IMG/VR virus record: IMGVR_UViG_3300037247_000734
Coordinates: 1-57,265 of that record
Strand: one strand, 5' to 3'
DNA length: 57,265 nucleotides
Source: a virus
In this document: positions 26,696 to 33,733 of the stretch, one piece after another
Position numbering within the stretch: position 1 is the first letter of the stretch
Layout: the number at the start of each line of letters is the position of its first letter
Made by a program: the position numbers and the translations under genes
The notes under the pieces: generated by a model
What the model was told of the DNA's origin: nothing
The model's database searches: none
The model's input: the letters and a program-made list of their open reading frames with translations, nothing else

Positions 26696-27879
26696 TACCC
26701 ATCCAAACCGCACAAAGCGAACGCAGTAAAGCCAGCCGTCGCTACGAGGAAGGACGTGACCCATTTGGCCCCGAGGACGTGCCCCATTTCCATACTGATG
26801 ACCTTGCGGCACACCGACGTAACGAACTGCGGGTCGCACAAGAAGCCCTTGAAGCGGTTGTCGAACTCGATCTGGAGCTTCTGTGGCCAACCGTTGTAGC
26901 CGACGTGGCGGTGAACCTTCTGCCCAAGGTGCCGTCGCCAGAACCGATGGACATCGTTCCCCCGCATGAAGTCATTCACGTCCTGGACCAACTGCTGTGT
27001 TTTGGCAAGCTCCATGTCAGCCCGAACCCTTCCAGGATCATCCGGAGGGCCGTCCTGCTCCGGTTCCGGAACCTTGGCAATCGGCTCATCCCAATTCCCA
27101 TCATAGCCGTCGTCGTTAAAGTTGATGCTGTCCCTCTGGCATGGGGTCCCGTCGTAGTTCGGAACTTGCTTCTGCTCAGGTACAGGACCGAGGTTCATCG
27201 CCGGGGGCGAGATTTGAGGGACGCTGATTTTTCTCCCGTCTTTCAAGGTAACTTGCCGCAGCTTCGGCTGCTTGTTCTCGGGCTCGGTCGATTCGCTTGA
27301 GGCGATCGACGGAGGATTCGGCGGTGGCACAGTCACGGATGGACCCGGCGTCTGAATCGGGGCTGCGACGGGGGACACCGGGCTCCCACCAGTTGGTACG
27401 CTTTGCGGCGTGCTCGCCGGGGATGATTGGCCTGCGGGGTTCAACAGTACTGGCCCCTCCGGACGGTCCATCCTCTCCGGGCCGCTGGGCGGGACCCCCT
27501 GTAGGTGCGACAGGATTTGGCTGATCCCCGACTCGATGTTCTGTACTTTCCCCTCCAGCTCCTTCACCCTCTGGGCCTCGTCCAGGTTCGACGGATACCC
27601 CTCTTCCTCGTTCATCTTCTGCTCCCTTAATTGTGCCTTCGTCATCTTGTTCACATCCAACCCCCGTTCCCGATCCGCTATGCTGTGGGAAGGATGAGTT
27701 GGCCCGTTCTCCCTCATGTCCCTGTAAGCGAACGTCATCCCCTCCGCCGCCATCGCTGTGGGGTCCATTTCTACCATCTGTCCGGTCTGATCCGGTACTG
27801 CAATCGGAGCCTCGGGGTTGTCTTGGTAGGCTTGGTCCCCGCCCTCCAGACTCATCGCCTCCATCATTTCCTCGTTCAT
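26695..27879 (-). CDS. Hypothetical protein upstream of terminase, disordered core and C-terminal hydrophobic helix, 394 aa
   Basis: ATG 27879 has GGAGG seven bases upstream. Residues 1-110 are acidic and helical, 115-260 Pro/Ser/Gly-rich and disordered. Residues 290-370 are folded (DFMRGNDVHRFWRRHLGQK), and the last 25 are hydrophobic (VTSFLVATAGFTAFALCGL), a possible membrane segment. Its first 700 bases overlap the preceding gene in another frame. No function was recognised; the position next to terL suggests a packaging or head role. Confidence 0.65.
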   Translation of the reverse strand: MNEEMMEAMSLEGGDQAYQDNPEAPIAVPDQTGQMVEMDPTAMAAEGMTFAYRDMRENGPTHPSHSIADRERGLDVNKMTKAQLREQKMNEEEGYPSNLDEAQRVKELEGKVQNIESGISQILSHLQGVPPSGPERMDRPEGPVLLNPAGQSSPASTPQSVPTGGSPVSPVAAPIQTPGPSVTVPPPNPPSIASSESTEPENKQPKLRQVTLKDGRKISVPQISPPAMNLGPVPEQKQVPNYDGTPCQRDSINFNDDGYDGNWDEPIAKVPEPEQDGPPDDPGRVRADMELAKTQQLVQDVNDFMRGNDVHRFWRRHLGQKVHRHVGYNGWPQKLQIEFDNRFKGFLCDPQFVTSVCRKVISMEMGHVLGAKWVTSFLVATAGFTAFALCGLDG

Positions 27880-28348
27880 CTAGTACCTCCACGTCAATAA
27901 CCTTGTCGCTCTCGCTCTTGGAGGCACCCTCCAATAAAGCCAGAGTAGATTTCAGCCTCGAACTCCCCTCCTGGGTCAACCTCATTCCCTCGGCGTTGTA
28001 CTCAGCCTGGGTCCCATCCTCCAGCGTCTTTCGTATCGTCAGCCGGTCCTTCTGGATAAGTCCCCCGAGCACCATTGCTTCCTTGGCCTTCTTGTCGAGC
28101 ATCACCAGGGCTGCCATCCGTTCCTTAGCAGTGACAATCGGCTCCTCAATCAAGGTCCCATCCCTCTTGGTGATCGTCCTGACTTCCTTCCCCCGAACGA
28201 TGTCCGTAAGAACCTCGACCATCTCGACGACCGTGAACTCGTTCTCTCGGAACGCTGCGTCGATCGCACCCGGCACGAAAAAACCACAGAGCCCCTCCCC
28301 GGTTCCGGCAACCAGGTCGTGCTGCTCAGTTTTCTGGATACTGTCCAA
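27176..28348 (-). CDS. Terminase small subunit candidate with long overprinted C-terminus, 390 aa
   Basis: Residues 15-150 look folded: an N-terminal hydrophobic patch (GFFVPGAIDAAFRENEFTVVE), then helices with IVTAKERMAALVMLDKKAKEAMV that resemble small-terminase-type helical domains. From about residue 157 the reading frame overlaps the next gene for 704 bases and becomes Gly/Arg/Asp/Ser-rich without structure. TerS role is inferred from gene order before terL. The open frame through the overlap is unusually long; either both frames are translated or the tail is tolerated by chance. Confidence 0.5.
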   Translation of the reverse strand: MDSIQKTEQHDLVAGTGEGLCGFFVPGAIDAAFRENEFTVVEMVEVLTDIVRGKEVRTITKRDGTLIEEPIVTAKERMAALVMLDKKAKEAMVLGGLIQKDRLTIRKTLEDGTQAEYNAEGMRLTQEGSSRLKSTLALLEGASKSESDKVIDVEVLDERGNDGGDESGGRGPSLPRQPRGSDCSTGSDRTDGRNGPHSDGGGGDDVRLQGHEGERANSSFPQHSGSGTGVGCEQDDEGTIKGAEDERGRGVSVEPGRGPEGEGAGGESTEHRVGDQPNPVAPTGGPAQRPGEDGPSGGASTVEPRRPIIPGEHAAKRTNWWEPGVPRRSPDSDAGSIRDCATAESSVDRLKRIDRAREQAAEAAASYLERREKNQRPSNLAPGDEPRSCT

Positions 28349-28350
28349 CG

Positions 28351-28722
28351 TCAGGCTTTCCGATAACCTTCCATTCGGGAATGAGGGACCTTGATCCCCT
28401 TCTTCCCAGGATTCTTGATTGTGTGCGGGCCACGCTTGCTCAGAGCCCGCTGAAGGGCCTGTAGCCGCTCCCTAATGGCCTCTTTACTCAAAGTGCCATA
28501 GACGATACCCGCCGAGGCGTGGATGGCCCTCACGGCGTCCTGGGACCCCTTAGCGGCTTCGGGAAGCCCGGCCTCAAACAGGGCCATCTCAAGAGCCCAC
28601 AAGTTCACATACTGCTTGTCTCCCCCCGGCAACGTAATGAGGGGAATGGCGAATGTAGCCAAGAGGGACATGACACCCTTCTCTGGGACCCCCCAATCCG
28701 TGGCGAGCCCATCCGCACTCAC
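28351..28722 (-). CDS. Hypothetical protein, 123 aa
   Basis: Starts with GTG 28722, though an ATG at 28671 (MSLLATFAIPLITL) is an alternative; neither has a strong Shine-Dalgarno. Residues 18-32 are hydrophobic, the middle helical (LWALEMALFEAGLPEAAKG) and the C-terminus basic. It precedes the small-terminase candidate by two bases, suggesting the same operon. Function unknown. Confidence 0.6.
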   Translation of the reverse strand: MSADGLATDWGVPEKGVMSLLATFAIPLITLPGGDKQYVNLWALEMALFEAGLPEAAKGSQDAVRAIHASAGIVYGTLSKEAIRERLQALQRALSKRGPHTIKNPGKKGIKVPHSRMEGYRKA

Positions 28723-28745
28723 GAGGATTACACCCGCACCAACCT

Positions 28746-28973
28746 TTATTCTGTGTGGCTGAATAGTGGACCCTCCAACTCCTCAACCGTCACTGTAACT
28801 CCCGGCAGGTTCTTGATAGCAACAATGCAGAGTTCATCCTCCTCGCTACCGTTATCCTCAATCCAAGCCTTCCGATCTGGGTCCCAATGCCACGCCCAAC
28901 TCGTGAGGGTTTCACGATGGGGGTACGTGTCCCCGGTTGCGACAAACCTCTTAGTTCCTGTCCAGCTACCCAT
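28746..28973 (-). CDS. Small hypothetical protein, 75 aa
   Basis: TAGGAG sits 8 bases before ATG 28973. The protein is Trp-rich at the start (GSWTGTKRFVATGD, SWAWHWDPDRKAWIEDNG) and ends in a short strand pair (LCIVAIKNLPGVTVTVEEL). It is the first gene after the 29.13 kb promoter, so it should be expressed early from that site. Unknown function. Confidence 0.65.
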   Translation of the reverse strand: MGSWTGTKRFVATGDTYPHRETLTSWAWHWDPDRKAWIEDNGSEEDELCIVAIKNLPGVTVTVEELEGPLFSHTE

Positions 28974-28990
28974 GCCTCACTCCTAAACCA

Positions 28991-29012
28991 CTGCTGCTGC
29001 TGTAATAGGTTT
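28991..29012 (-). repeat. Inverted copy of the CAGCAGCAG leader repeat
   Basis: On the minus strand this reads AAACCTATTACAGCAGCAG, just upstream of the Shine-Dalgarno of the gene starting at 28973. The same words occur in the other orientation at 29569-29584 (first transcribed bases of the 29.59 kb promoter) and 29304-29319. The two leaders are therefore complementary over about 19 bases and could pair in RNA. Confidence 0.55.
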
Positions 29013-29127
29013 GGATTTCCCCCCACCCCGAGGAAGAAGAAGCGGTGCTCCCCGCCCCTTCCGTCCTATATTAAAAGTTATGTAGGTGGTTCCCGTCCCT
29101 CCCGATTACTTAACGAGGAACCACTAT

Positions 29128-29156
29128 ATTATAGGCTCCTCATCTCCCAATATCAA
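29128..29156 (-). promoter_or_regulatory. Sigma-70 promoter, TTGATA-17-TATAAT
   Basis: On the minus strand the -35 (29151-29156) and perfect -10 (29128-29133) are separated by 17 bp. The -35 overlaps the stop of the upstream gene. It would transcribe the 75-aa gene and the packaging operon beyond. The 150-base leader up to 28973 has no gene. Confidence 0.8.
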
Positions 29157-29542
29157 GAAGATTCTTGATTTACTTTACGCCAACCCGGCTCACCGTCCAC
29201 CGTCGTTGGATCGTACTCCCATCCCTCCGGTGGCCTACAGGTCCTAAACTGGTGGTGCTGGTACAACCGGGTTCCCTCATCCCCCAGGGGAAAGTCTCCC
29301 CTTATTACTACAGCAGCAGCGAACCCTCCCATCTCGTTGACGCATCCCCGACAATACCAACCCCGCTTCCTGATAGCGTCCTTGATCTCCTCCACGGAAG
29401 CCCCCCCTCGGTACAAGGCGGACAAGGTGGGTCGTCCTCGCAATACCAGCCGACCTCGTCTCTCCTTACACTTCCGGCACCCCCCTCGGGACCCCCGCTT
29501 CCTTACCTTCCCCACGAACTCCACGACTCGATCAAATTTCAT
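29153..29542 (-). CDS. Small zinc-binding protein, 129 aa
   Basis: ATG 29542 has GGAGG six bases upstream; an in-frame TTG at 29548 is weaker. Two Cys pairs (GGCRKCKERR near residue 22 and GWYCRGCVNE near residue 67) flank a basic helix with SVEEIKDAIRKRG, reminiscent of a zinc-stabilised helix-turn-helix fold. It follows a consensus promoter and could be a regulator; no family was recognised. Confidence 0.68.
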   Translation of the reverse strand: MKFDRVVEFVGKVRKRGSRGGCRKCKERRGRLVLRGRPTLSALYRGGASVEEIKDAIRKRGWYCRGCVNEMGGFAAAVVIRGDFPLGDEGTRLYQHHQFRTCRPPEGWEYDPTTVDGEPGWRKVNQESS

Positions 29543-29587
29543 CCTCAACCTCCAACGGCTGCAAACCTATTACTACAGCAGCAGGAG

Positions 29588-29616
29588 ATTATAGCACCTT
29601 ATCGGTCCTTTGTCAA
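29588..29616 (-). promoter_or_regulatory. Consensus sigma-70 promoter with TTATCGG site in the spacer
   Basis: TTGACA (29611-29616) and TATAAT (29588-29593) are both perfect on the minus strand and exactly 17 bp apart. The spacer contains TTATCGG at 29599-29605, the same word that is clustered at 32.7-35.4 kb, placed where a bound protein would block RNA polymerase. This supports reading that word as an operator. Confidence 0.85.
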
Positions 29617-29852
29617 ACGGGACGGTGCTTCTCGTGAAAAAGCCACGGCTCAAGAAGAAAGTTCGGAATCTCCTCCACGCTCGCCTGCGACAGCAACTCG
29701 TCGCACTGCGGACATTGGAAGTCCCCCAGTCGAACCTCCTTCATCTCCATGTACTTCCTTCGACCCTTGGCTACAAGACGGGCCTTGACTGCCTTGTTGC
29801 TGCTCAACCTCTTATACGACTTCCACTCACTCAAGATCGACAATGGTAGCAT
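29613..29852 (-). CDS. Small zinc-knuckle protein, 79 aa
   Basis: ATG 29852 has GGGAGGAG six bases upstream. Residues 1-40 are basic helices (SILSEWKSYKRLSSNKAVKAR). A single CPQC motif follows (GDFQCPQCDELL), which alone would give only half a zinc site. Its stop overlaps the -35 element of the promoter for the next gene. Unknown function. Confidence 0.62.
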   Translation of the reverse strand: MLPLSILSEWKSYKRLSSNKAVKARLVAKGRRKYMEMKEVRLGDFQCPQCDELLSQASVEEIPNFLLEPWLFHEKHRPV

Positions 29853-29882
29853 AATGAACTCCTCCCTACCCACCTGGACGCG

Positions 29883-30269
29883 TTACTTCTTTCCCGCTCT
29901 CTTGGCAAGCTCCCCCAATTTCCTCAATGGATCAATAAGCTTAGAGGTGCCCGTTGCTTTCTCAATGGGCCTCCGCCTACTCTTCGGCGTGGACTTCCCC
30001 GTCGGCGTTCGCCGACCGCCCGGCTGAGACACAGATTGAGCAGAACCCTTCTTCTGCGGACCGATCCCCATCCTTTTCTCTAGCCTCCCAACGGCCTTCA
30101 AAACCGTCTGATGCTTTCCCCTCTCCTCAACAGTCAGACGTTTATAACCTTTACCAACCGCCTTGTCTGCTTTGAGGGCTGCACTTGCTTGCTTCTTTGC
30201 AGCCTTGATACGAGCCGGGAATTCACGTTTCTGGAATTCAGTATTGGTCTCTTTATTAGGTTTGGGCAT
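29883..30269 (-). CDS. Lys/Arg-rich protein, 128 aa
   Basis: Start assigned to ATG 30269 (MPKPNKETNTEFQKREF), preceded by AGGAAAG; a longer frame upstream would overlap the neighbouring gene heavily. It is very basic throughout, with a helical middle (KRLTVEERGKHQTVLKAVGRLEKRM) and repeated TPTGKSTPKSRRRP. Possibly a DNA- or RNA-binding virion or early protein. No family assigned. Confidence 0.6.
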   Translation of the reverse strand: MPKPNKETNTEFQKREFPARIKAAKKQASAALKADKAVGKGYKRLTVEERGKHQTVLKAVGRLEKRMGIGPQKKGSAQSVSQPGGRRTPTGKSTPKSRRRPIEKATGTSKLIDPLRKLGELAKRAGKK

Positions 30270-30483
30270 CTTCAACTTTCCTATGTGGTTTGTCTTTCCA
30301 ATAATGGCTAGCAAGTACCTTACACTCACTGCACCGAGCGTCGAACTGCTCCGGAGCAATCAGATAGATACGCCACTCCATCTTGAAGCCACAGTTCACA
30401 CACTCCAACTTCCTGGAACCCTCACCGACAGTCTCAAGTTTGTACATCGTTCCCCACGGAACAAACCCCGGACCCTTCAACAT
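30256..30483 (-). CDS. Zinc-ribbon protein, 75 aa
   Basis: Two Cys pairs form a compact ribbon: LECVNCGFKMEW (about residues 28-37) and ARCSECKVLA (about 50-58). A basic C-terminus follows. It overlaps the next gene by 14 bases. Small ribbons of this type in phages often bind nucleic acid or host polymerase; that is inference. Confidence 0.68.
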   Translation of the reverse strand: MLKGPGFVPWGTMYKLETVGEGSRKLECVNCGFKMEWRIYLIAPEQFDARCSECKVLASHYWKDKPHRKVEDAQT

Positions 30484-30544
30484 CCCCCCCCCTTATTCGT
30501 TCGACGGTGCTGCTCGTTCGACTCTCCGGCTGGACTACTTACCG

Positions 30545-30964
30545 TCATCGGACAGCCGCCGCCCAGTCCATCACGGCCTGGCTCAACGTCGCCAGGGCCA
30601 TCTCCTTACGCCTCTTGATCTCCCCGACCTTATCCACTACCTTCGTAAGCCTCCGCCGCTTCGGCCTATTCTCGGCACGTTGAGCTGCCTTCCCCCTTTG
30701 GTTGGCATCCACGGCTCCCCCAATGGCTCCGATCCCAGCCCCGATAGCAGTGCCAATTCCAGGAGCAATAGCAGTACCCATTGCGGCACCCGCCATAGCT
30801 CCCTTGGCTGCTCCAGCACCGGCAGACTCGTTCCCGTTTGCCTTCTTGGAGGTCTTTGCAGCCTTTGCCTTCTTCTCTGCTTCCCGCTCTTTCCTCCTTC
30901 GTTCAAGGTCAGAAACAGCAAGAGAGGCCCCGGCCAATCCACCTGCACCTATAGGCATAGGCAT
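30545..30964 (-). CDS. Glycine-zipper membrane-active protein, 139 aa
   Basis: AGGAG precedes ATG 30964. Residues 50-86 are an Ala/Gly repeat of the GxxxG type (AGAAMGTAIAPGIGTAIGAG) that can form a transmembrane bundle, flanked by Lys/Arg-rich helices (ERRRKEREAEKKAKAAK and RPKRRRLTKVVDK). This looks like a virion ejection or membrane-perturbing protein. One 12-bp motif copy (30826) encodes NGNES. Confidence 0.6.
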   Translation of the reverse strand: MPMPIGAGGLAGASLAVSDLERRRKEREAEKKAKAAKTSKKANGNESAGAGAAKGAMAGAAMGTAIAPGIGTAIGAGIGAIGGAVDANQRGKAAQRAENRPKRRRLTKVVDKVGEIKRRKEMALATLSQAVMDWAAAVR

Positions 30965-30988
30965 ATCAAACTCCTATCTCATAGACGC

Positions 30989-31450
30989 TCATCTGAGCGT
31001 GGTCGCGGCTCCCGCAAGGGTAGCCTGCTGTTGAAGATTCTTCCTACGATCCCGAGCCTTCGACGCGGCCCCCAACCGAGCCCCCAGTCCCGCCTCCGGA
31101 GGAGCCGCCAATTCCGGATTCGCCGTCTGGGCAGCATCCCTAGAAACATTCTGCTGAACCGGCCCGGTAGCCGGTCTCACAATAGACGGCGGGGCCTTAG
31201 AAGCCTCGTCCCCAGCGTTTTCCTGGTATCCTTGACGTTCAAGCCCGGTTGGCTGACCTGCCGACTTTACAGTCGGTGGCATAGGACTGGTGGTAGCCGC
31301 CTGAGACACCGCATTCGTCGGAGGTCCCTGCGGCTGTGTATTGATGGCCGATCCGAAGGCCGCACCCGCCCTCGCCTGTCGCCTTTTGCTCACAAGTCTC
31401 CCGAGTGCCCCCAGGGCCAACCCAGCCAACGGTATGAGGAATCCAGGCAT
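30989..31450 (-). CDS. Small protein with N-terminal hydrophobic anchor, 153 aa
   Basis: ATG 31450 (MPGFLIPLAGLALGALGRLV) with GAGG upstream gives a hydrophobic N-terminal segment followed by RKKR-like positive charges. The rest is Ala/Pro/Gln-rich and disordered, ending in basic Gln-rich sequence. It resembles small virion or membrane-anchored phage proteins. Function unknown. Confidence 0.6.
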   Translation of the reverse strand: MPGFLIPLAGLALGALGRLVSKRRQARAGAAFGSAINTQPQGPPTNAVSQAATTSPMPPTVKSAGQPTGLERQGYQENAGDEASKAPPSIVRPATGPVQQNVSRDAAQTANPELAAPPEAGLGARLGAASKARDRRKNLQQQATLAGAATTLR

Positions 31451-31451
31451 A

Positions 31452-31637
31452 CTACCTCGGTGCCCTCTCCATCCAGAATGGACCAACGTGGTAACAGAAC
31501 CCAAAGCTCGTTGCCTGACTGTGTATCAATCGAGCCCTGTATAGGGACCAGTAGAACGGAGTGAAGCAGAATTCCCACCTACCCCAAGTTACGGTCACAT
31601 TAGGTATTGGGACATTTAAGTGGAATCTGATTCTCAT
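31452..31637 (-). CDS. Small aromatic-rich protein, 61 aa
   Basis: The start shares a base with the upstream stop (TGATG) and the stop lies one base before the next ATG, so the frame exactly fills the interval. The product is rich in Phe, Trp, Tyr and Arg (WGRWEFCFTPFYWSLYRAR). The tight fit supports it, but composition is unusual and no family is known. Confidence 0.5.
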   Translation of the reverse strand: MRIRFHLNVPIPNVTVTWGRWEFCFTPFYWSLYRARLIHSQATSFGFCYHVGPFWMERAPR

Positions 31638-31966
31638 CAGGATTCCCACTCCGAACTCTTTATACACACTTCCCTACCTTTACGGGAACGAGTAGGCGGA
31701 CCCGGCGAACCAGAGCTACCAGATCGCCCACGCCAGGAGTTCCAGGCCAAACGAGCCTTCCTCTGAGCCGGGTAGGAGATGAGAGCGACGGAAGTCAGAC
31801 CCATAATTGCGATCCACGAGGCAACGCTGTCGCCGTCTCCGCCTTTGAGGCCGATCATCTGGTCTCCGCCTGCGGTCGGGCTGGCTACTTTGAAGGCGGC
31901 CTTGAAAGCGGCACACCCTCCGAGCAATAGTCCCAGAACGATGATAACGGGAACGAGTCGCCGCAT
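31637..31966 (-). CDS. Lipoprotein with second membrane segment, spanin candidate, 109 aa
   Basis: A clear lipoprotein signal: MRRLVPVIIVLGLLLGGC with the lipobox ending at C18. A second hydrophobic stretch at about 50-66 (WIAIMGLTSVALISYPAQ) is followed by a basic tail. Together with the next gene, also a lipoprotein, it may form part of the outer-membrane disruption step of lysis (outer or unimolecular spanin), implying a diderm host. Such an assignment rests on architecture only. Confidence 0.6.
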   Translation of the reverse strand: MRRLVPVIIVLGLLLGGCAAFKAAFKVASPTAGGDQMIGLKGGDGDSVASWIAIMGLTSVALISYPAQRKARLAWNSWRGRSGSSGSPGPPTRSRKGREVCIKSSEWES

Positions 31967-32199
31967 TATTCACCTGTGGACGGGGGACTGGGGGAATCGT
32001 CCAGCAGGTCGATTAGTTGACTCAGGTCCATCCGGGAACTGGCCTTCTTGCCGTCCTTGTCCCCGTCTACCGTGTGACCGACGAAAACTTCGGAGGTGCT
32101 CCGATAGCCGATCGAGTAACTGCCCGCACCTTCCAGGACGACACATCCGTTGAGGGCCAGGCTCAGAATCGCCAAACTTACTGTAGGTCGTTTTGACAC
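31966..32199 (-). CDS. Small lipoprotein, spanin candidate, 77 aa
   Basis: GTG start at 32199 with AGGAG eight bases before. The signal peptide ends in ALNGC, lipidation at C19. The mature part is short and polar (SYSIGYRSTSEVFVGHTVDG). It overlaps the preceding gene end and the next start. Two adjacent small lipoproteins in a phage most often serve lysis; alternatively superinfection exclusion. Confidence 0.62.
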   Translation of the reverse strand: MSKRPTVSLAILSLALNGCVVLEGAGSYSIGYRSTSEVFVGHTVDGDKDGKKASSRMDLSQLIDLLDDSPSPPSTGE

Positions 32200-32432
32200 G
32201 TATTCTCTCCTATTTGAGGGTTCTTGTCCGTGGTTGTGCCTTCACAAGTGAATTCGTAAGTGAACGGGGGTTGTTCCCACCAGGGTCGGGGCCACTCCCA
32301 GGGCCACTGGTAAGGTATTTGTGGGATGGAGACTACAGGGGGGTCGCTCCGACCACATGTGGGACAACGCCCACAGTTCGGGCAAGGCTTTTCAGACTTG
32401 CAGGACACCATCTCTTCTGGTCTGAGGGGCAT
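32178..32432 (-). CDS. Cys- and Trp-rich small protein, 84 aa
   Basis: Six Cys are packed near the N-terminus (CKSEKPCPNCGRCPTCG), suggesting one or two zinc sites, followed by a Pro/Trp-rich stretch (PYQWPWEWPRPWWEQPP) and two more Cys at the end. ATG 32432 has GGAG nine bases upstream; ATG 32411 is an alternative. It is the first gene transcribed from the 32.55 kb promoter. Function unknown. Confidence 0.55.
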   Translation of the reverse strand: MPLRPEEMVSCKSEKPCPNCGRCPTCGRSDPPVVSIPQIPYQWPWEWPRPWWEQPPFTYEFTCEGTTTDKNPQIGENTCQNDLQ

Positions 32433-32549
32433 AGTTTAGGTCTCCAGGCGGGAGGTCCTCCCTTCTACGATGTTCGGGCCATGACAGCCCCATTGAGTTC
32501 ATGGCCCGGAAAACCCAACGAGGCTGCCACTTCTTTACCCCGCATCACT

Positions 32550-32578
32550 ATTATAGGGGGGTTGAAACGGAAAGTCAA
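32550..32578 (-). promoter_or_regulatory. Sigma-70 promoter, TTGACT-17-TATAAT
   Basis: On the minus strand the -35 lies at 32573-32578 and the perfect -10 at 32550-32555. It should drive the Cys/Trp-rich gene, the two lipoproteins and the membrane-protein genes leftward. Confidence 0.8.
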
Positions 32579-32851
32579 GAATAATCGGGAAATTGGAGTT
32601 CGACATCCTAAGTAGTATATATACGACTTAGGACGGAGGTGTGACGGGGGTCCGGACGTCCTAGGGAGGGTCTACTCGTTCCCGTATGCACTTTAAGAAG
32701 GAAAGTGGGGCTTTAGGTATGGGAAAGGGGTCCCAGATCGGTTTTCAACACGGGTAGTCATTCCCTTCCCCCCAGCCGTCGCCGGGGGCCGATAACCTTG
32801 GGGCCGAGGGTCCGATAGCCCATCCCCCGGCCTGTTGTTATCGGACTGCGA

Positions 32852-32964
32852 CTGCCATAATGGCAGGTGGAGGTTGGGTACTATTACCCATATCCCTCTT
32901 ATCGGCCCCTAATCCCCATCTCACCCTGCCATAATGGCAGTCCACCAACCTGCCAAAGTGGCAG
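32852..32964. repeat. Three copies of a 15-bp palindrome
   Basis: CTGCCATAATGGCAG occurs exactly at 32852-32866 and 32926-32940; a variant with centre AAG is at 32950-32964. Arms are 7, 7 and 6 bp. Spacing of the starts is 74 and 24 bp. Perfect dyads of this length, repeated, are typical operators for dimeric regulators. No obvious promoter overlaps them. Confidence 0.8.
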
Positions 32965-33165
32965 TCCTTCCGATAACCCCAAGGGGGCCACGTCCCATAA
33001 CCTCACCCCGCCGATCCTCCCGGCCACGTTATCGAACCACCCCGCGATCTCCCCACCTTATCGGACCATGAGTTATCGGACCTTGGACCCCACAAGAAGA
33101 GCGGCGAACCCCCAGATGGCTGCCGGCATACCGGCCAGAGCTGACGGCTCAAACCGCTCTATCTC

Positions 33166-33546
33166 TCAGTAAGGTAGCGAGTCAAGGTAGGCCGACACAC
33201 CACCCGACAGGTCAGCCTCAAGTGAGTCCATCGTCGCATCATCGAGACGGTCATACTCTACGTAATACACGCAGTCCATACACACATCCAGATGGAGAAT
33301 CTTGTTGTCACTGCCAACACCGTGGAGCGGGTGACGGTTGCCCGCCAGCTTCGAGCCGCAAGCATCGCATGATGCTTTCGAGAAGTAGGGCTCCGGTTCC
33401 GACTCGAACGTCTCGGCTTCATCGTCATACCCATAATCGTCGCGGCATTTCTCACAGCCCGAACAGGCTCCCGATGAGACATGCGACAGTCCCTCAAGGC
33501 CACGGTCAACGGCCACTTTATACTCGGCATATTCGGTCCTAGTCAT
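33166..33546 (-). CDS. Conserved phage protein with zinc-binding Cys pairs, 126 aa
   Basis: ATG 33546 with GGAG seven bases upstream. The protein starts with a helical EYAEYKVAVDRGLEGL, then ACSGCEKC, an acidic stretch, KASCDACGSKLAGNRHPLHG and LDVCMDCVYYVEY. Eight Cys in four pairs could bind two zinc ions. I recall this arrangement as a frequent small hypothetical protein of unrelated phages, but no function is known. Confidence 0.75.
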   Translation of the reverse strand: MTRTEYAEYKVAVDRGLEGLSHVSSGACSGCEKCRDDYGYDDEAETFESEPEPYFSKASCDACGSKLAGNRHPLHGVGSDNKILHLDVCMDCVYYVEYDRLDDATMDSLEADLSGGVSAYLDSLPY

Positions 33547-33550
33547 TGTC

Positions 33551-33733
33551 CTACTCCAGCAAATAGGTCGCATGGGGGGTGCGTCCGATAACCTCCCCGT
33601 CCGAGAGTATTTCTTCGTCGATTGTTTCGCCCGATAGAAACATTTCGTCCGCTTCGTCGCGGGTCTCCGCTTCCACCGTGTATCGGACCCTGCGAGCAAT
33701 CGTTTCATCCACAATCGAAGTCCACCGTTTCAT
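33551..33733 (-). CDS. Small protein, 60 aa
   Basis: A beta/alpha-like acidic protein (MKRWTSIVDETIARRVRYTV, then EADEMFLSGETIDEEILSDG). It ends four bases before the next start and overlaps the previous gene by 29 bases. Composition resembles small phage early proteins that modulate host enzymes. Unknown. Confidence 0.6.
   Translation of the reverse strand: MKRWTSIVDETIARRVRYTVEAETRDEADEMFLSGETIDEEILSDGEVIGRTPHATYLLE

Larger units (their letters stand above)
32433..33165. other. 733-bp non-coding regulatory region
   Basis: No convincing gene on either strand. It holds a minus-strand sigma-70 promoter (32550-32578), one copy of the dispersed 12-bp motif (32674), three 15-bp palindromes (32852-32964) and six TTATCGG words plus one TTATCGA variant (32789-33082). 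It is the largest gene-free stretch of the genome and separates two blocks of the minus-strand operon. A control region, an origin or both are possible. Confidence 0.75.

Noticed and set aside
26693-26890. Longer terminase start at 26890
   Set aside because: It would add 65 residues overlapping the upstream gene; ATG 26695 forms a normal TAATG coupled start.
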